Assembly: GCF_001544515.1 (NCBI RefSeq)
Contig: NZ_FCOL02000031.1
Span: 1 to 64,000 of the forward strand
DNA from: Caballeronia terrestris
GTDB lineage: Bacteria; Pseudomonadota; Gammaproteobacteria; Burkholderiales; Burkholderiaceae
Length of the DNA: 64,000 bases
Direction: 5' to 3'
How positions within the stretch are numbered: position 1 is the first letter of the stretch; every line of letters begins with the position of its first letter. Shown here in pieces: positions 28,393 to 37,243 of this stretch. The notes below the pieces were generated by a model. It did no database searches. It worked only from the letters and a program-made list of their open reading frames with translations, and had not been told where the DNA came from. The position numbers and the translations under genes were made by a program.

Positions 28393-29613
28393 TTACAACG
28401 GCGAAACCAGCTTGAAATCCACCGGCGAGCCGATTTCGAGCCGCTTCGGATCGGATGCGAGTGCGCCGGTCTGCGGATCGCGGCGGAAGAAGTACACGCT
28501 GTCGCTCTCCTGGTTGCCGACGATAAGCCAGCGCCCGCCCGGATCGATCGTGAATTCGCGCGGCGTCTTGCCGAGCGTCGACTGGCGCCCGGTCAGCTTC
28601 AGCCTCCCGTTCGACGAATCGATGGCGAAGGTCACGAGTTCGTTCGCGTCGCCGCGATTGGTCGCGTAGAGGAAGCGCCCGTCCGGCGACAGGTGCAGCG
28701 CGCCGCCGCCGATCTTGCCCTTGAAGCCGGGCGCGGTCATCGGCAGGGTCTGGACTTGCGTGAGCTTGCCATCCCGATAATCGAAGACGACGACCGAAGC
28801 GTTCATCTCCGTTGTCAGATAGGCGTGCGCGCCGCTCGCGTCGAAGACCAGGTGGCGCGGGCCGGCGCCGGGTTTGACGGTGGTGTAACGGTTGTCGGTC
28901 GGCCCGAGCAGGCCGCGGCTGCCGTCCGGCGTATAGCGGTAGGCGTAGAGCTTGTCCGCGCCGAGGTCCTGCGCGAAGAGGTAGCGGCCGTCGGGCGAGA
29001 ACACGGTCGAGTGGACGTGTGAGTTGTCCTGGCGGCCCTTCACCGGACCGCCGCTTTCGTGGTGCACCGTCAGCACGGAGGGCGCGACTTCGCCGTTCGC
29101 CTTGATCGGCAGCACGGCAAAGCTGCCGCCGGGGTTCGCCGCGACCGAGTAGTTGGCCGTCAGCAGATAGCGGCCGTCGGGCGAAAACGCGAGGTAGCAG
29201 GGATCGTTGCCGTCTGCCGAGACCCGGTCGAGGAACGAAAGCTGGCCGCTTTGCGGATCGAAGCGGAACGCGCTCACGCCGCCGCGCTGCGACGCCGGGC
29301 CGTTGTCGCCCGGCAGTTCGTTGACGGCGTATACGTGTTGGCGGTCGCGGCTCACGACGAGGTACGACGGATTCACCGTCTTCGCTGATGAGAGCCGCGT
29401 GAGCTCGCCGTTACGCGTGTCGAAGCGATACACGTAGATGCCTTCGCTCTTGCCGCTGCCGGTGTAGGTGCCGATCAGGAGGTCGTAGACGCCCTCGCCT
29501 GACGTTGCAGCGGGCGTCTGCGCGAACGCCTGCGTTGCGGCGAGCGAAAGAATCAGCGCCAAACCTTTCATCCACACGACGGGCTTGCAAGATTGATGCT
29601 GGCGGCATTGCAT
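28393..29613 (-). CDS. Exported lactonase-fold beta-propeller protein (6-phosphogluconolactonase family)
   Basis: A 406-residue seven-bladed beta-propeller of the YbhE-type lactonase family (PF10282). Repeated blade motifs are seen, such as AFSPDGRYLLTANY, VFSPDGRYLFAQD, HLSPDGRFLYATN and IDPGGRWLIVGNQ. An N-terminal signal sequence (core WMKGLALILSLAATQAFA) predicts export, so it is unlikely to be the cytosolic pentose-phosphate enzyme; another sugar lactone is possible. The ATG at 29613 was chosen for its strong AGGAGG ribosome binding site seven bases upstream. The zntB-like gene follows 29 bases downstream. Confidence 0.87.
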   Translation of the reverse strand: MQCRQHQSCKPVVWMKGLALILSLAATQAFAQTPAATSGEGVYDLLIGTYTGSGKSEGIYVYRFDTRNGELTRLSSAKTVNPSYLVVSRDRQHVYAVNELPGDNGPASQRGGVSAFRFDPQSGQLSFLDRVSADGNDPCYLAFSPDGRYLLTANYSVAANPGGSFAVLPIKANGEVAPSVLTVHHESGGPVKGRQDNSHVHSTVFSPDGRYLFAQDLGADKLYAYRYTPDGSRGLLGPTDNRYTTVKPGAGPRHLVFDASGAHAYLTTEMNASVVVFDYRDGKLTQVQTLPMTAPGFKGKIGGGALHLSPDGRFLYATNRGDANELVTFAIDSSNGRLKLTGRQSTLGKTPREFTIDPGGRWLIVGNQESDSVYFFRRDPQTGALASDPKRLEIGSPVDFKLVSPL

Positions 29614-29783
29614 GTGTAACCTCCTGATCGTCTGTTTGCGGCTTGTTTTCAGGTTATGTTGTCGCTGGCGGATTTCTTGCGACGCCGACACCGTATCACC
29701 GATCGGCGTGTGCCACGTTCCATGCTCCGCCGTCGCGCCGAAGAAGTCACACTACGAAAGTCATACCAACAAAAGGAGTTGCG

Positions 29784-29936
29784 ATGAACATTCACCTGAG
29801 CCTGGGCCCGCTGGTTTCCCTCATCGCAGGGGTTCTCATTCTGATCATGCCGCGGCTGCTCAGTTTCATCGTCGCGATCTATTTGATCGTGATCGGCCTG
29901 ATTGGTCTCTTCGGGATGGGAGGGGCGCATTTCTGA
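29784..29936 (+). CDS. DUF3096 small membrane protein
   Basis: A 50-residue protein with two hydrophobic helices separated by a short MPRLLS turn, matching DUF3096 (MNIHLSLGPLVSLIAGVLIL start). An AAAGGAG ribosome binding site at 29772-29778 selects the ATG at 29784. The family is widespread in Proteobacteria without known function. The gene is divergent from the lactonase gene and appears monocistronic. Confidence 0.82.
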   Translation: MNIHLSLGPLVSLIAGVLILIMPRLLSFIVAIYLIVIGLIGLFGMGGAHF

Positions 29937-29982
29937 CGGCGTCAGCGTGTCGCCGTTGCGCGTAAGCTTGGCGCTTGAATGC

Positions 29983-30019
29983 AAAAACGAGCAGGACCGA
30001 CGTTCGTCGGTCCTGCTCG
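29983..30019 (-). terminator. Strong hairpin terminator of the small leftward gene
   Basis: A perfect 15-base inverted repeat (29988-30002 with 30005-30019, effective loop about 6-8 bases) is followed on the minus strand by five T residues (29983-29987). It sits 20 bases beyond the stop of the leftward hypothetical gene. Confidence 0.8.
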
Positions 30020-30038
30020 TCCGATTGTGCTTGCCGGA

Positions 30039-30287
30039 TCAGCCGTTGGCGAGCTGGTCGAGTCGCAGGCGTCCCTGCAGCGAGAGGCCGCCGACGGAGA
30101 TCCCGCCGACGCCGTAGGTATAGCGCGTAAAGCAGGCGCGCTCGGTCAGGAAAGCCGCCGCCGTTTCCATGGCGTTACGGGAAAGCCCAAGGTTTTTGTA
30201 GTCGAGCGGAAGCAGCGAGTCGGTGTCGGAGACACGGCTCGCTGCGGAAAGTATCGCGATGCAGTCGGCTTTCGACGGGGTGAGCAT
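30039..30287 (-). CDS. Hypothetical protein, 82 residues
   Basis: A small predicted cytosolic protein (MLTPSKADCIAILSAASRVS start) with alternating helices and a glycine-rich VGGISVGGLSLQGRLRLDQ end that could form a winged-helix-like unit. I do not recognise the family. The ATG at 30287 is preceded by GAGGAAC at a slightly long distance, and a strong terminator follows the stop; these two signals support a real gene. A longer in-frame start at 30479 was rejected because the added part is low quality. It is divergent from the GH15 gene. Confidence 0.6.
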   Translation of the reverse strand: MLTPSKADCIAILSAASRVSDTDSLLPLDYKNLGLSRNAMETAAAFLTERACFTRYTYGVGGISVGGLSLQGRLRLDQLANG

Positions 30288-30698
30288 GGGTTTCTGTTCC
30301 TCGAAAACGATACGCTGAAGACGGAGTTGTCCAAACGACGATTTGAAGACCAGCGATGCGCCGCCGCATAAAACTCGTGAAAATCGAAGCCCGAGGCAAG
30401 CGCATGAGAAGCGGTTTGAAGCGGCACGGACCACGCGAAAAGTTCGAACGCCGCGTGCGGAAAAGATTCCAGGCCACACTTCATTCTAAAGGTCTGTCCA
30501 TTTATTTTCCAAGCTGCAAATGCATGATTTCGCGGCTTAAACCGGTCCGGCGATTGCGTGCTCGTCTGCCGAATCCGAACGATTGCGGCAGAATGCGCGT
30601 CGAAAGGCGTTTCATTGCATCGGCCCGTTGCGTGGCCGGTGTGTCGAACCATCCGCGGCGCGGCATCATGCGCCGCCACCAGAGAGGCCTTCGCACCC
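30288..30698. other. 411-base divergent intergenic region
   Basis: It separates the leftward hypothetical gene from the rightward GH15 gene and is AT-richer than its neighbours, especially 30470-30545. Promoters for both should lie here, but no clear consensus hexamer pair or operator was identified. Overlapping short frames on both strands show no recognisable protein. Confidence 0.5.
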
Positions 30699-32564
30699 AT
30701 GCCCTCACCGATTGAAGACTACGCCATGATCGGCGACGGCCACACAGCCGCGCTCGTCGCCCGCAACGGCTCGGTCGACTGGCTCTGCTGGCCGCGCTTC
30801 GATTCCGGCGCCTGTTTCGCCGCGCTCCTCGGCACGCCCGAAAACGGCCGCTGGCTGATCGCGCCCGACCTGCCGCCCGATGCCGCCGAGCCCGTCATCA
30901 AGCGTCGCTATCGCGGCGACACGCTGATCCTCGAAACCGATTTCGAGACGCCCGACGGCGCCGTGACCGTCATCGATTTCATGCCGTCACGCAACGGTCA
31001 TTCGGAACTCGTGCGGATCGTGGTCGGCCGGCGCGGCACCGTGCCGATGAAAACTGAACTCGTGCTGCGCTTCGACTACGGTTCCACGATTCCGTGGGTC
31101 TGCCGTCTTTCCGACGACAGCGGCATCCGCGCCGTCGCGGGCCCGGATCTCGCGGTGCTGCGCACGCCGGTGGATCTCGTCGGCGCGAACATGAAGACGG
31201 TCGCGAATTTCACGGTGAAGGCCGGCGAGCGTGTGCCCTTCTCGCTCTGCTACTCGCTCTCGCACCTGCGCGTGCCGCCCGCGCACGATCCGCACACGCA
31301 ACTCGCTCGCACCGAGAACCACTGGCGCGAATGGTCCGCGCAAAGCGATCTGCAGGGCAAATGGGCGCCCGCGATCCGCCGCTCGCTGATTACGTTGAAG
31401 GCGCTCGCCTACGAGCCGACCGGGGGCATCGTCGCGGCGCCGACGACGTCGCTGCCCGAACAGCTCGGCGGCACGCGCAATTGGGACTATCGATATTGCT
31501 GGCTACGCGATGCCACGATCACGCTGCTCGCGATGATGCGCGGCGGTTATTACGACGAAGCCCGCGCCTGGCGCGCGTGGCTCGGCCGCGTGATGGCGGG
31601 GTCGCCGGAGCAGGTGCAGATCATGTATGGCATCGCGGGCGAGCGGCGGCTGCCGGAGTGGATCGTCGACTGGCTGCCGGGCTACGAGGGCGCGCAGCCG
31701 GTGCGCGTCGGCAACGGCGCGGTCAACCAGTTGCAGCTCGACGTCTACGGCGAAGTGATGAACGCGCTGCATCTCGCGCGCGTCGGCGGCCTGCAGAGCG
31801 ACGAAACCGCGTGGTCGATCCAGTGCGCGATGTTGAAGCACCTCGAAACCGTCTGGCAGCAACCCGACGAAGGCATCTGGGAAGTGCGCGGCGGGCGCCA
31901 GCACTTCACGTTTTCGAAGGTGATGGCGTGGGTCGCGTTCGACCGCGCGCTCAAGTCGGCGGAAAAGTTCGACTTGCCTGGCCCGCTCGATCACTGGCGC
32001 GGGTTGCGCGCGCAGATTCACGCGGACGTGTGCGCGCGGAGCTGGAACGCGTCGATGAACTCGTTCGTGCAAAGCTACGACGGCGATTCGCTCGACGCGA
32101 GCCTCCTCCTGATCCCGCTGCTCGGCTTTTTACCGCCGAACGATCCGCGTGTGACCGGCACCGTACATGCAATCGAGACCGATCTCACCCATGATGGACT
32201 GGTGAAGCGCTACCACACGACCGAAACCGACGATGGCTTGCCGCCCGGAGAAGGCACGTTTCTCGCTTGTAGCTTCTGGCTGGTCGACAACCTGGCGCTG
32301 CAGGGCCGGCTCGACGAAGCGGTCGCGATGTTCGAGCGTCTGGTCGGTTTGGCCAACGATGTCGGGCTTTTATCGGAGGAATACGACACCGTGGCGAAGC
32401 GTCTTGTCGGTAATTTTCCACAGGCGTTTTCCCACGTTGCACTCGTACATACCGGTATGAACCTGATGCGGCACGAGCAGGACATCGCCCGCGCGACGGG
32501 CCAGCCGGCGAGTCATCACGATCGTCCCGCCGAAGCAGGCGAGCCCGTCGAAAGCCAATCGTAA
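30699..32564 (+). CDS. Glycoside hydrolase family 15 protein (glucoamylase/trehalase-like)
   Basis: A 621-residue cytosolic GH15-type enzyme. The N-terminal ~230 residues are the beta-sandwich domain (IEDYAMIGDGHTAALVARNGSVDWLCWPRFDSG), and the rest is the alpha/alpha barrel, with RNWDYRYCWLRDATITLLAM, WLPGYEGAQPVRVGNGA and the EGTFLACSFWLVDNL segment carrying the probable second catalytic glutamate. Bacterial GH15 proteins of this type hydrolyse alpha-glucans or trehalose; the substrate is not fixed by sequence. The ATG at 30699 (MPSPIEDYAMIGDG) matches the family start and has AGAGAGG upstream; a frame open to 30558 was not used. Confidence 0.92.
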   Translation: MPSPIEDYAMIGDGHTAALVARNGSVDWLCWPRFDSGACFAALLGTPENGRWLIAPDLPPDAAEPVIKRRYRGDTLILETDFETPDGAVTVIDFMPSRNGHSELVRIVVGRRGTVPMKTELVLRFDYGSTIPWVCRLSDDSGIRAVAGPDLAVLRTPVDLVGANMKTVANFTVKAGERVPFSLCYSLSHLRVPPAHDPHTQLARTENHWREWSAQSDLQGKWAPAIRRSLITLKALAYEPTGGIVAAPTTSLPEQLGGTRNWDYRYCWLRDATITLLAMMRGGYYDEARAWRAWLGRVMAGSPEQVQIMYGIAGERRLPEWIVDWLPGYEGAQPVRVGNGAVNQLQLDVYGEVMNALHLARVGGLQSDETAWSIQCAMLKHLETVWQQPDEGIWEVRGGRQHFTFSKVMAWVAFDRALKSAEKFDLPGPLDHWRGLRAQIHADVCARSWNASMNSFVQSYDGDSLDASLLLIPLLGFLPPNDPRVTGTVHAIETDLTHDGLVKRYHTTETDDGLPPGEGTFLACSFWLVDNLALQGRLDEAVAMFERLVGLANDVGLLSEEYDTVAKRLVGNFPQAFSHVALVHTGMNLMRHEQDIARATGQPASHHDRPAEAGEPVESQS

Positions 32565-32892
32565 CGCAATGTTTCTTTGGGGAAATCGCCAGTTGCCCTT
32601 AAGGATTGTTGCGTTGCACAATAACGTTTAGTTAGCTATTATGCGGAAGAAATTCCGACCGGCCGTCCGGTTATGGGCTTGCGAAACAAGCAAGATTTAC
32701 AAGATTCGCAAGTCCTCCTCCGATCGGCCGATAACCAGGGAGTCGGCAGTACAGTAGCAACGCGAAGTCGCCGTGCAAGCGGCCACGATGCGGAACACGC
32801 AGAATCATTGACTGCCGTAAGAGGCTAATCGCCGGGCGCAACACCGCGGGATTCGCGGGTCGAAAGCGTCACCGGTTTTATGCGGGGCAAAC
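32565..32892. other. 328-base region upstream of phaZ
   Basis: Non-coding region between the GH15 stop and phaZ. A good sigma-70 promoter with an overlapping palindrome lies at 32606-32642, which implies a leader of about 240 bases before phaZ. No small gene or riboswitch was recognised in the leader. Confidence 0.6.
32606..32642 (+). promoter_or_regulatory. Predicted phaZ promoter with overlapping PhaR-like palindrome
   Basis: TTGCAC (32614-32619) and TATTAT (32637-32642) are separated by exactly 17 bases. The near-palindrome TTGTTGCGTTGCACAA (32606-32621) covers the -35 box. Its TGC/GCA halves resemble sites bound by the polyhydroxyalkanoate regulator PhaR, so repression of phaZ by PhaR is plausible; that link is inference. 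Confidence 0.6.
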
Positions 32893-34164
32893 ATGCTCTA
32901 CCAATTTCACGAATTCCAGCGAGCAATGCTGTACCCCCTTACAGCATGGGCTCAGGCGGCATCGAAGTCGTTTGTGAACCCGGCCAGTCCGCTCGCTTAC
33001 GTACCGGGCTCCAGCCGTCTCGCCGCCGGTTACGAACTGCTATACCGCCTCGGCAAGGACTACGAGAAACCCGAGTTCGAGATTCACCAGATCGAGAAGA
33101 ACGGCCACAAGATTCCGATCGTCGAGCAAACGGTCGTCGAAAAGCCGTTCTGCCGGCTGCTTCGCTTCAAGCGGTACGCCGACGACAGCATGGCGGTCAG
33201 CAGCATGAAGGACGAGCCGGTGGTGCTGTTGTGCGCGCCGCTCTCGGGCCACCACTCCACGCTCCTGCGCGATACCGTCAAAACCTTGCTGCAGGACCAC
33301 AAGGTGTATATCACCGACTGGATCGACGCTCGCATGGTCCCGTTCGAGGACGGCGCGTTCCATTTGGACGACTACGTCGAATACATTCAGGAATTCATCC
33401 GCCATATCGGCGCGTCGGATCTGCACGTGATTTCGGTGTGTCAGCCGACCGTGCCGGTGCTCGCCGCGATTTCGCTGATGGCGAGCCGCGGCGAAGACAC
33501 GCCGCGCACGATGACGATGATGGGCGGCCCGATCGACGCGCGCCGCAGCCCGACGTCGGTCAATTCGCTGGCGAACGAGCACTCTTACGGGTGGTTCGAG
33601 AACAACGTGATTTACACGGTGCCGGCAAATTATCCAGGGGTCGGACGCAAGGTTTACCCGGGATTTCTGCAACATGCGGGCTTCGTCGCGATGAATCCCG
33701 AGCGACATTTGACCGCGCATTGGGACTTCTATCAGAACCTCCTGCGTGGCGACGATGAAGACGCCGAGCAGCATCGCCGCTTCTACGACGAGTACAACGC
33801 CGTCCTCGACATGGCCGCCGAGTATTACCTCGAGACGATCCGCATCGTGTTCCAGGAATTCCGTCTGGCCGAAGGCACGTGGGACGTGAATGGCGAACTC
33901 GTGCGTCCGCAGGACATCAGGAACACGGCACTGTTCACGATCGAAGGCGAACTCGACGATATTTCCGGCAGCGGCCAGACACGCGCCGCGCACGACCTTT
34001 GCACGGGCATCCCGGTGAAGAACAAGAAGCACTTCACGGCGGAGAAGGCTGGCCACTACGGCATCTTCTCGGGACGACGCTGGCGGACGATGGTCTATCC
34101 GCAGTTGCGCGAGTTCATCCTCGAACACGACAAGACGCCGAAGAAGGAAGCTGTTCTCGCCTGA
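32893..34164 (+). CDS. phaZ: Intracellular polyhydroxybutyrate depolymerase
   Basis: A 423-residue intracellular PHB depolymerase that mobilises native storage granules in the cytosol. The catalytic cysteine is Cys183 in VISVCQPTVPVLA, the same number as in Ralstonia eutropha PhaZ1; this cysteine replaces the serine of ordinary lipases. FTIEGELDDISGSGQT supplies the probable aspartate and AEKAGHYGIFSGRRW the histidine. No signal peptide is present, consistent with an intracellular role. The gene has its own predicted promoter and a bidirectional terminator shared with the converging tetR gene. Confidence 0.96.
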   Translation: MLYQFHEFQRAMLYPLTAWAQAASKSFVNPASPLAYVPGSSRLAAGYELLYRLGKDYEKPEFEIHQIEKNGHKIPIVEQTVVEKPFCRLLRFKRYADDSMAVSSMKDEPVVLLCAPLSGHHSTLLRDTVKTLLQDHKVYITDWIDARMVPFEDGAFHLDDYVEYIQEFIRHIGASDLHVISVCQPTVPVLAAISLMASRGEDTPRTMTMMGGPIDARRSPTSVNSLANEHSYGWFENNVIYTVPANYPGVGRKVYPGFLQHAGFVAMNPERHLTAHWDFYQNLLRGDDEDAEQHRRFYDEYNAVLDMAAEYYLETIRIVFQEFRLAEGTWDVNGELVRPQDIRNTALFTIEGELDDISGSGQTRAAHDLCTGIPVKNKKHFTAEKAGHYGIFSGRRWRTMVYPQLREFILEHDKTPKKEAVLA

Positions 34165-34179
34165 CACTTCCCGAAAAAG

Positions 34180-34211
34180 AACGCCGCGCTCCTCAAGAGC
34201 GCGGCGTTTTT
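34180..34211. terminator. Bidirectional terminator between phaZ and tetR
   Basis: A 12-bp perfect stem (34180-34191 with 34197-34208, loop ctcaa-like) ends in five T residues on the + strand. On the minus strand it is followed by a T-rich stretch as well, so it can end both convergent transcripts. Confidence 0.88.
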
Positions 34212-34228
34212 CATTGCACCTTCGATGC

Positions 34229-34861
34229 CTATTTGCGCATCAGATACGCCAGCAACAATTCGGTATTCATCCGTACCATGTCCGCACGCTGATCGGCCTG
34301 GCTGAAGTCGAGCCCGAAGGTCGCCTCGAGCGTAAAGCGGTTCGACACGATGTAATACCCGAGCCCCGAGAGCGTCACGTAGAACTTGAGGGGATCGACG
34401 TCGTTTCGAAACAGTCCCGCCTTTGCGCCGCGCTCGAGAATGCCCGCGAGTGTCGCGACTACCGGCGATATCAATTCACGTATACGCGTTGATCCCTTGA
34501 TATATCTCGCCTCGTGCAGATTTTCGTTATTAATCAGGCGAAGCAATTCCGGGTGATCGCGATAATAATCCCAGACGAAATGCGCAAGCCTCGTCATTGC
34601 TTCGACGGGCGCGATGCCGTCGAGGTCGAGCGAGCGCTCGGTGTCCACCAGCGCGCCGAACGCGTGTTCAAGCACAGCGGTGAACAGCTGCTCCTTGCTG
34701 CCGAAGTAGTAGTAGAGCATTCGCTCGTTGGTCTCGGCGCGACGGGCAATCTGGTCGACGCGGGCGCCGAACAAACCGCCCGCTGCGAACTCATCCGCGG
34801 CGGCTAGCAAAATGCGCCGGCGGGTGCCTTCAGGATCTCTTTTGATTTTCGGCTGATTCAT
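34229..34861 (-). CDS. TetR/AcrR-family transcriptional regulator
   Basis: A 210-residue TetR-family repressor. The N-terminal helix-turn-helix covers residues ~14-60 (RRRILLAAADEFAAGGLFGARVDQIARRAE) with the conserved MLYYYFGSKEQLFTAVLE end. The remainder is a helical ligand/dimer domain resembling the TetR_C C-terminal family found in RutR-like regulators. No effector can be assigned. It converges with phaZ and is divergent from rsxB, 279 bases away. Confidence 0.92.
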   Translation of the reverse strand: MNQPKIKRDPEGTRRRILLAAADEFAAGGLFGARVDQIARRAETNERMLYYYFGSKEQLFTAVLEHAFGALVDTERSLDLDGIAPVEAMTRLAHFVWDYYRDHPELLRLINNENLHEARYIKGSTRIRELISPVVATLAGILERGAKAGLFRNDVDPLKFYVTLSGLGYYIVSNRFTLEATFGLDFSQADQRADMVRMNTELLLAYLMRK

Positions 34862-35140
34862 GGTCGCATGATCGAGAGCCGCGTTATCCGGATAGCGTCA
34901 TGCGGCCCATTTCAGGGATACATGACGGGAACGGGCGCGCCAAGGTTATTGGGGAACACCGTCCTGCGGTCAATCGGAAAAGCGCTCTGATTATGCGCAC
35001 ATCGATTGCCTATTGGCAATTGGGAATGTAAGGGAATTGGGAGATAATGCCGCCTTCAGACCGAGCACGGACGTACGAGTCCGCGCCGCTTTCCTCGCAG
35101 TATTCCGACATCGACGCGTCGATGCCCGCCAGCGGGTCGC

Positions 35141-36013
35141 ATGACCGGCGATGCCGCCCTCCCCCAAGCCGTGAACGTGACCGCAACCGCTCCAAAGACA
35201 CTCGCAGATCGCATCGAAGATCTGCTGCCCCAGACGCAATGCACCAAGTGCGGCTATCCCGCATGCCGCCCTTACGCCGAAGCCATCGCGGCGGGCGATG
35301 CCAGTTACAACCAGTGCCCGCCGGGCGGTATCGAAGGCGTCGCGCGGATTGCGCGGCTCATGGGCAAGCCCGTGATTGCGCTCAATCCGGAGAACGGTGT
35401 CGAGCGTCCGCGGCCGCTTGCCGTGATCGACGAGAACGTGTGCATCGGCTGCACGTTGTGCATGCAGGCGTGTCCCGTCGATGCGATCGTCGGCGCGGCG
35501 AAGCAAATGCACACGATCATCCCCGAGCTTTGTACCGGCTGCGATCTGTGCGTGCCGCCCTGCCCCGTCGATTGCATCGCGATGATTCCGGTCACCGGCG
35601 ACGCGACCGGCTGGGACGCGTGGTCGCAAAAACAAGCTGATGCCGCGCGCGATCGGCATGACCGGCGCATTGCGCGGCTTGCGAAAGAACGCGAGGCGGC
35701 GGAAGCGCGCGCCGCCGCGAGGCAGGCTGGACGGCCTACAGCAGCGTCCGTAGCACCTGAAGCATCCGAAGCGAAACCCGCCGCAGCCGACGACGCCGAA
35801 GCCAAAAAACGCGCGATCATTCACGCCGCACTCGAACGCGCGCGGAAGAAGAAGGAAGAGCTTGCAAAGGCTGGCGCCGCGCCGAAGAACACCGAGCGCG
35901 TGAGCGCCGAGGTGCAGGCGCAGATCGACGCCGCCGAGGAACGCCGCCGCCGGCTGGGCCTGCAAGGCGACGAAGCGTCCGCAAATCCCGCGCACAACGA
36001 CTCCGACCACTGA
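35141..36013 (+). CDS. rsxB: Electron transport complex subunit RsxB (ferredoxin-type)
   Basis: A 290-residue iron-sulfur protein of the Rnf/Rsx type. Residues ~15-75 hold the N-terminal Fe-S domain ([18 protein letters not shown] and later CPPGG), and ~95-160 hold two 4Fe-4S ferredoxin motifs ([12 protein letters not shown] and [12 protein letters not shown]). A charged, coiled-coil-like alanine-rich C-terminal extension (about 185-285) is unusual compared with the ~190-residue enterobacterial protein. No other rnf/rsx subunits lie nearby, so it may act as a stand-alone ferredoxin, possibly supplying electrons or clusters to Nth encoded next. A GTG at 35171 is an alternative start. Confidence 0.88.
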   Translation: MTGDAALPQAVNVTATAPKTLADRIEDLLPQTQCTKCGYPACRPYAEAIAAGDASYNQCPPGGIEGVARIARLMGKPVIALNPENGVERPRPLAVIDENVCIGCTLCMQACPVDAIVGAAKQMHTIIPELCTGCDLCVPPCPVDCIAMIPVTGDATGWDAWSQKQADAARDRHDRRIARLAKEREAAEARAAARQAGRPTAASVAPEASEAKPAAADDAEAKKRAIIHAALERARKKKEELAKAGAAPKNTERVSAEVQAQIDAAEERRRRLGLQGDEASANPAHNDSDH

Positions 36014-36024
36014 GCCGCCGTCCG

Positions 36025-36669
36025 ATGAACCCGAAAAAGCGCCGCGCGATCTTCGAGACGCTGCAAAGCCTCAACCCGCATCCGACAACCGAGCTCGAAT
36101 ACACGTCGCCGTTCGAATTGCTGATCGCGGTGCTGCTGTCCGCGCAGGCCACCGACGTCTCCGTCAACAAGGCGATGCGCAAGATGTTCCCCGTCGCGAA
36201 TACGCCGGCCAAGGTGCTCGCGCTCGGCGAGGAAGGCGTCGCCGAATACATTCGAACGATCGGGCTTTATCGCACGAAGGCGAAGAACGTGATCGCGACG
36301 TGCCGCATCCTCATCGACCAGTACGGCGGCAAAGTGCCCGACGATCGCGAGGCGCTCGAATCGCTGCCGGGCGTCGGGCGCAAGACGGCGAACGTGATCC
36401 TGAACACGGCGTTCGGCCATCCGACCATCGCCGTCGATACGCATATCTTCCGCGTCGCGAATCGCACGGGACTCGCGCCCGGCAAGGACGTGCGCGCGGT
36501 CGAGGCGGCGCTGGAAAAATCTGTCCCCGAGGAGTTCCTGCACGATGCGCACCACTGGCTGATCCTGCACGGCCGCTACGTCTGCAAGGCGCGCACGCCG
36601 GAGTGCTGGCATTGCGCGATCGAGCCGCTCTGCGAGTACAAGCCGAAGACGCCTGCGCCGGTGCTCTGA
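36025..36669 (+). CDS. nth: Endonuclease III
   Basis: A 214-residue base-excision repair DNA glycosylase/AP lyase that removes oxidised pyrimidines. The helix-hairpin-helix motif LPGVGRKTANVIL contains the catalytic Lys120, and Asp138 is in IAVDTHIFRV; both numbers match E. coli Nth. The C-terminal 4Fe-4S cluster cysteines have the standard C-x6-C-x2-C-x5-C spacing (CKARTPECWHCAIEPLC). It starts 12 bases after rsxB and is presumably in the same operon, an arrangement common in Proteobacteria. Confidence 0.97.
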   Translation: MNPKKRRAIFETLQSLNPHPTTELEYTSPFELLIAVLLSAQATDVSVNKAMRKMFPVANTPAKVLALGEEGVAEYIRTIGLYRTKAKNVIATCRILIDQYGGKVPDDREALESLPGVGRKTANVILNTAFGHPTIAVDTHIFRVANRTGLAPGKDVRAVEAALEKSVPEEFLHDAHHWLILHGRYVCKARTPECWHCAIEPLCEYKPKTPAPVL

Positions 36670-36733
36670 GCGAAGAACGCGCGCCGCGCCTTAAAATGGC
36701 GCTCTGATGCCTGATTCCCCGGAAACCTGCCGT

Positions 36734-37165
36734 ATGTTCAATCCCAGCCGCGACGAAGTCCGTCAATTCTTCACCGAGACCTGGCGCAAGCAGCGCGCGG
36801 GCGAAATCCTGACGCCGCTGGAAAGCATCGCCGCCGACTGGGTCGCCGAGCATCCGGAATATCAGCAGGAACTCGCCGATCCCGAATCGAAACAGGCCGA
36901 TTACTCGCCCGATCGCGGCCAGACCAATCCGTTCCTGCACCTGTCGATGCATCTCGCGATCACCGAGCAGTTGTCGATCGACCAGCCGCCGGGCATACGC
37001 CGGGCGCACGAGAAACTGGTCGCGCGGCTCGGTTCGACCCACGACGCGCAGCACGCAATCATGGAATGCCTCGGCCAGATCATCTGGGATGCGCAGCGCA
37101 CGAACACCCCGCCGGACACCGACGCCTATCTCGCGCTGATCGAACGGCGCGCGTCGCGGGACTAA
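36734..37165 (+). CDS. DUF1841 family protein
   Basis: A 143-residue cytosolic protein of the DUF1841 family, frequently encoded next to rsxB and nth in beta-proteobacteria. Typical segments are MFNPSRDEVRQFFTETWRK at the start, NPFLHLSMHLAITEQLSIDQPPGIR in the middle and AQHAIMECLGQIIWDAQR near the end, with several histidines. The function is unknown. An ATG at 36707 would add nine residues; the chosen ATG at 36734 gives the N-terminus usual in the family. It follows nth by 64 bases. Confidence 0.88.
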   Translation: MFNPSRDEVRQFFTETWRKQRAGEILTPLESIAADWVAEHPEYQQELADPESKQADYSPDRGQTNPFLHLSMHLAITEQLSIDQPPGIRRAHEKLVARLGSTHDAQHAIMECLGQIIWDAQRTNTPPDTDAYLALIERRASRD

Positions 37166-37186
37166 GTTCGCGAAATCAGCGCCCCA

Positions 37187-37218
37187 AAACGACAACACCC
37201 CGCAGAAGCGGGGTGTCG
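37187..37218 (-). terminator. Hairpin terminator of the cytochrome genes
   Basis: A caccccgc/gcggggtg stem with a 4-base loop (about 37196-37215) is followed on the minus strand by ttgtcgtttt. It lies between the rightward DUF1841 gene and the leftward cytochrome gene and may serve both. Confidence 0.6.
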
Positions 37219-37243
37219 TCGTTCAAAAGCCTGAAAACAGGGT

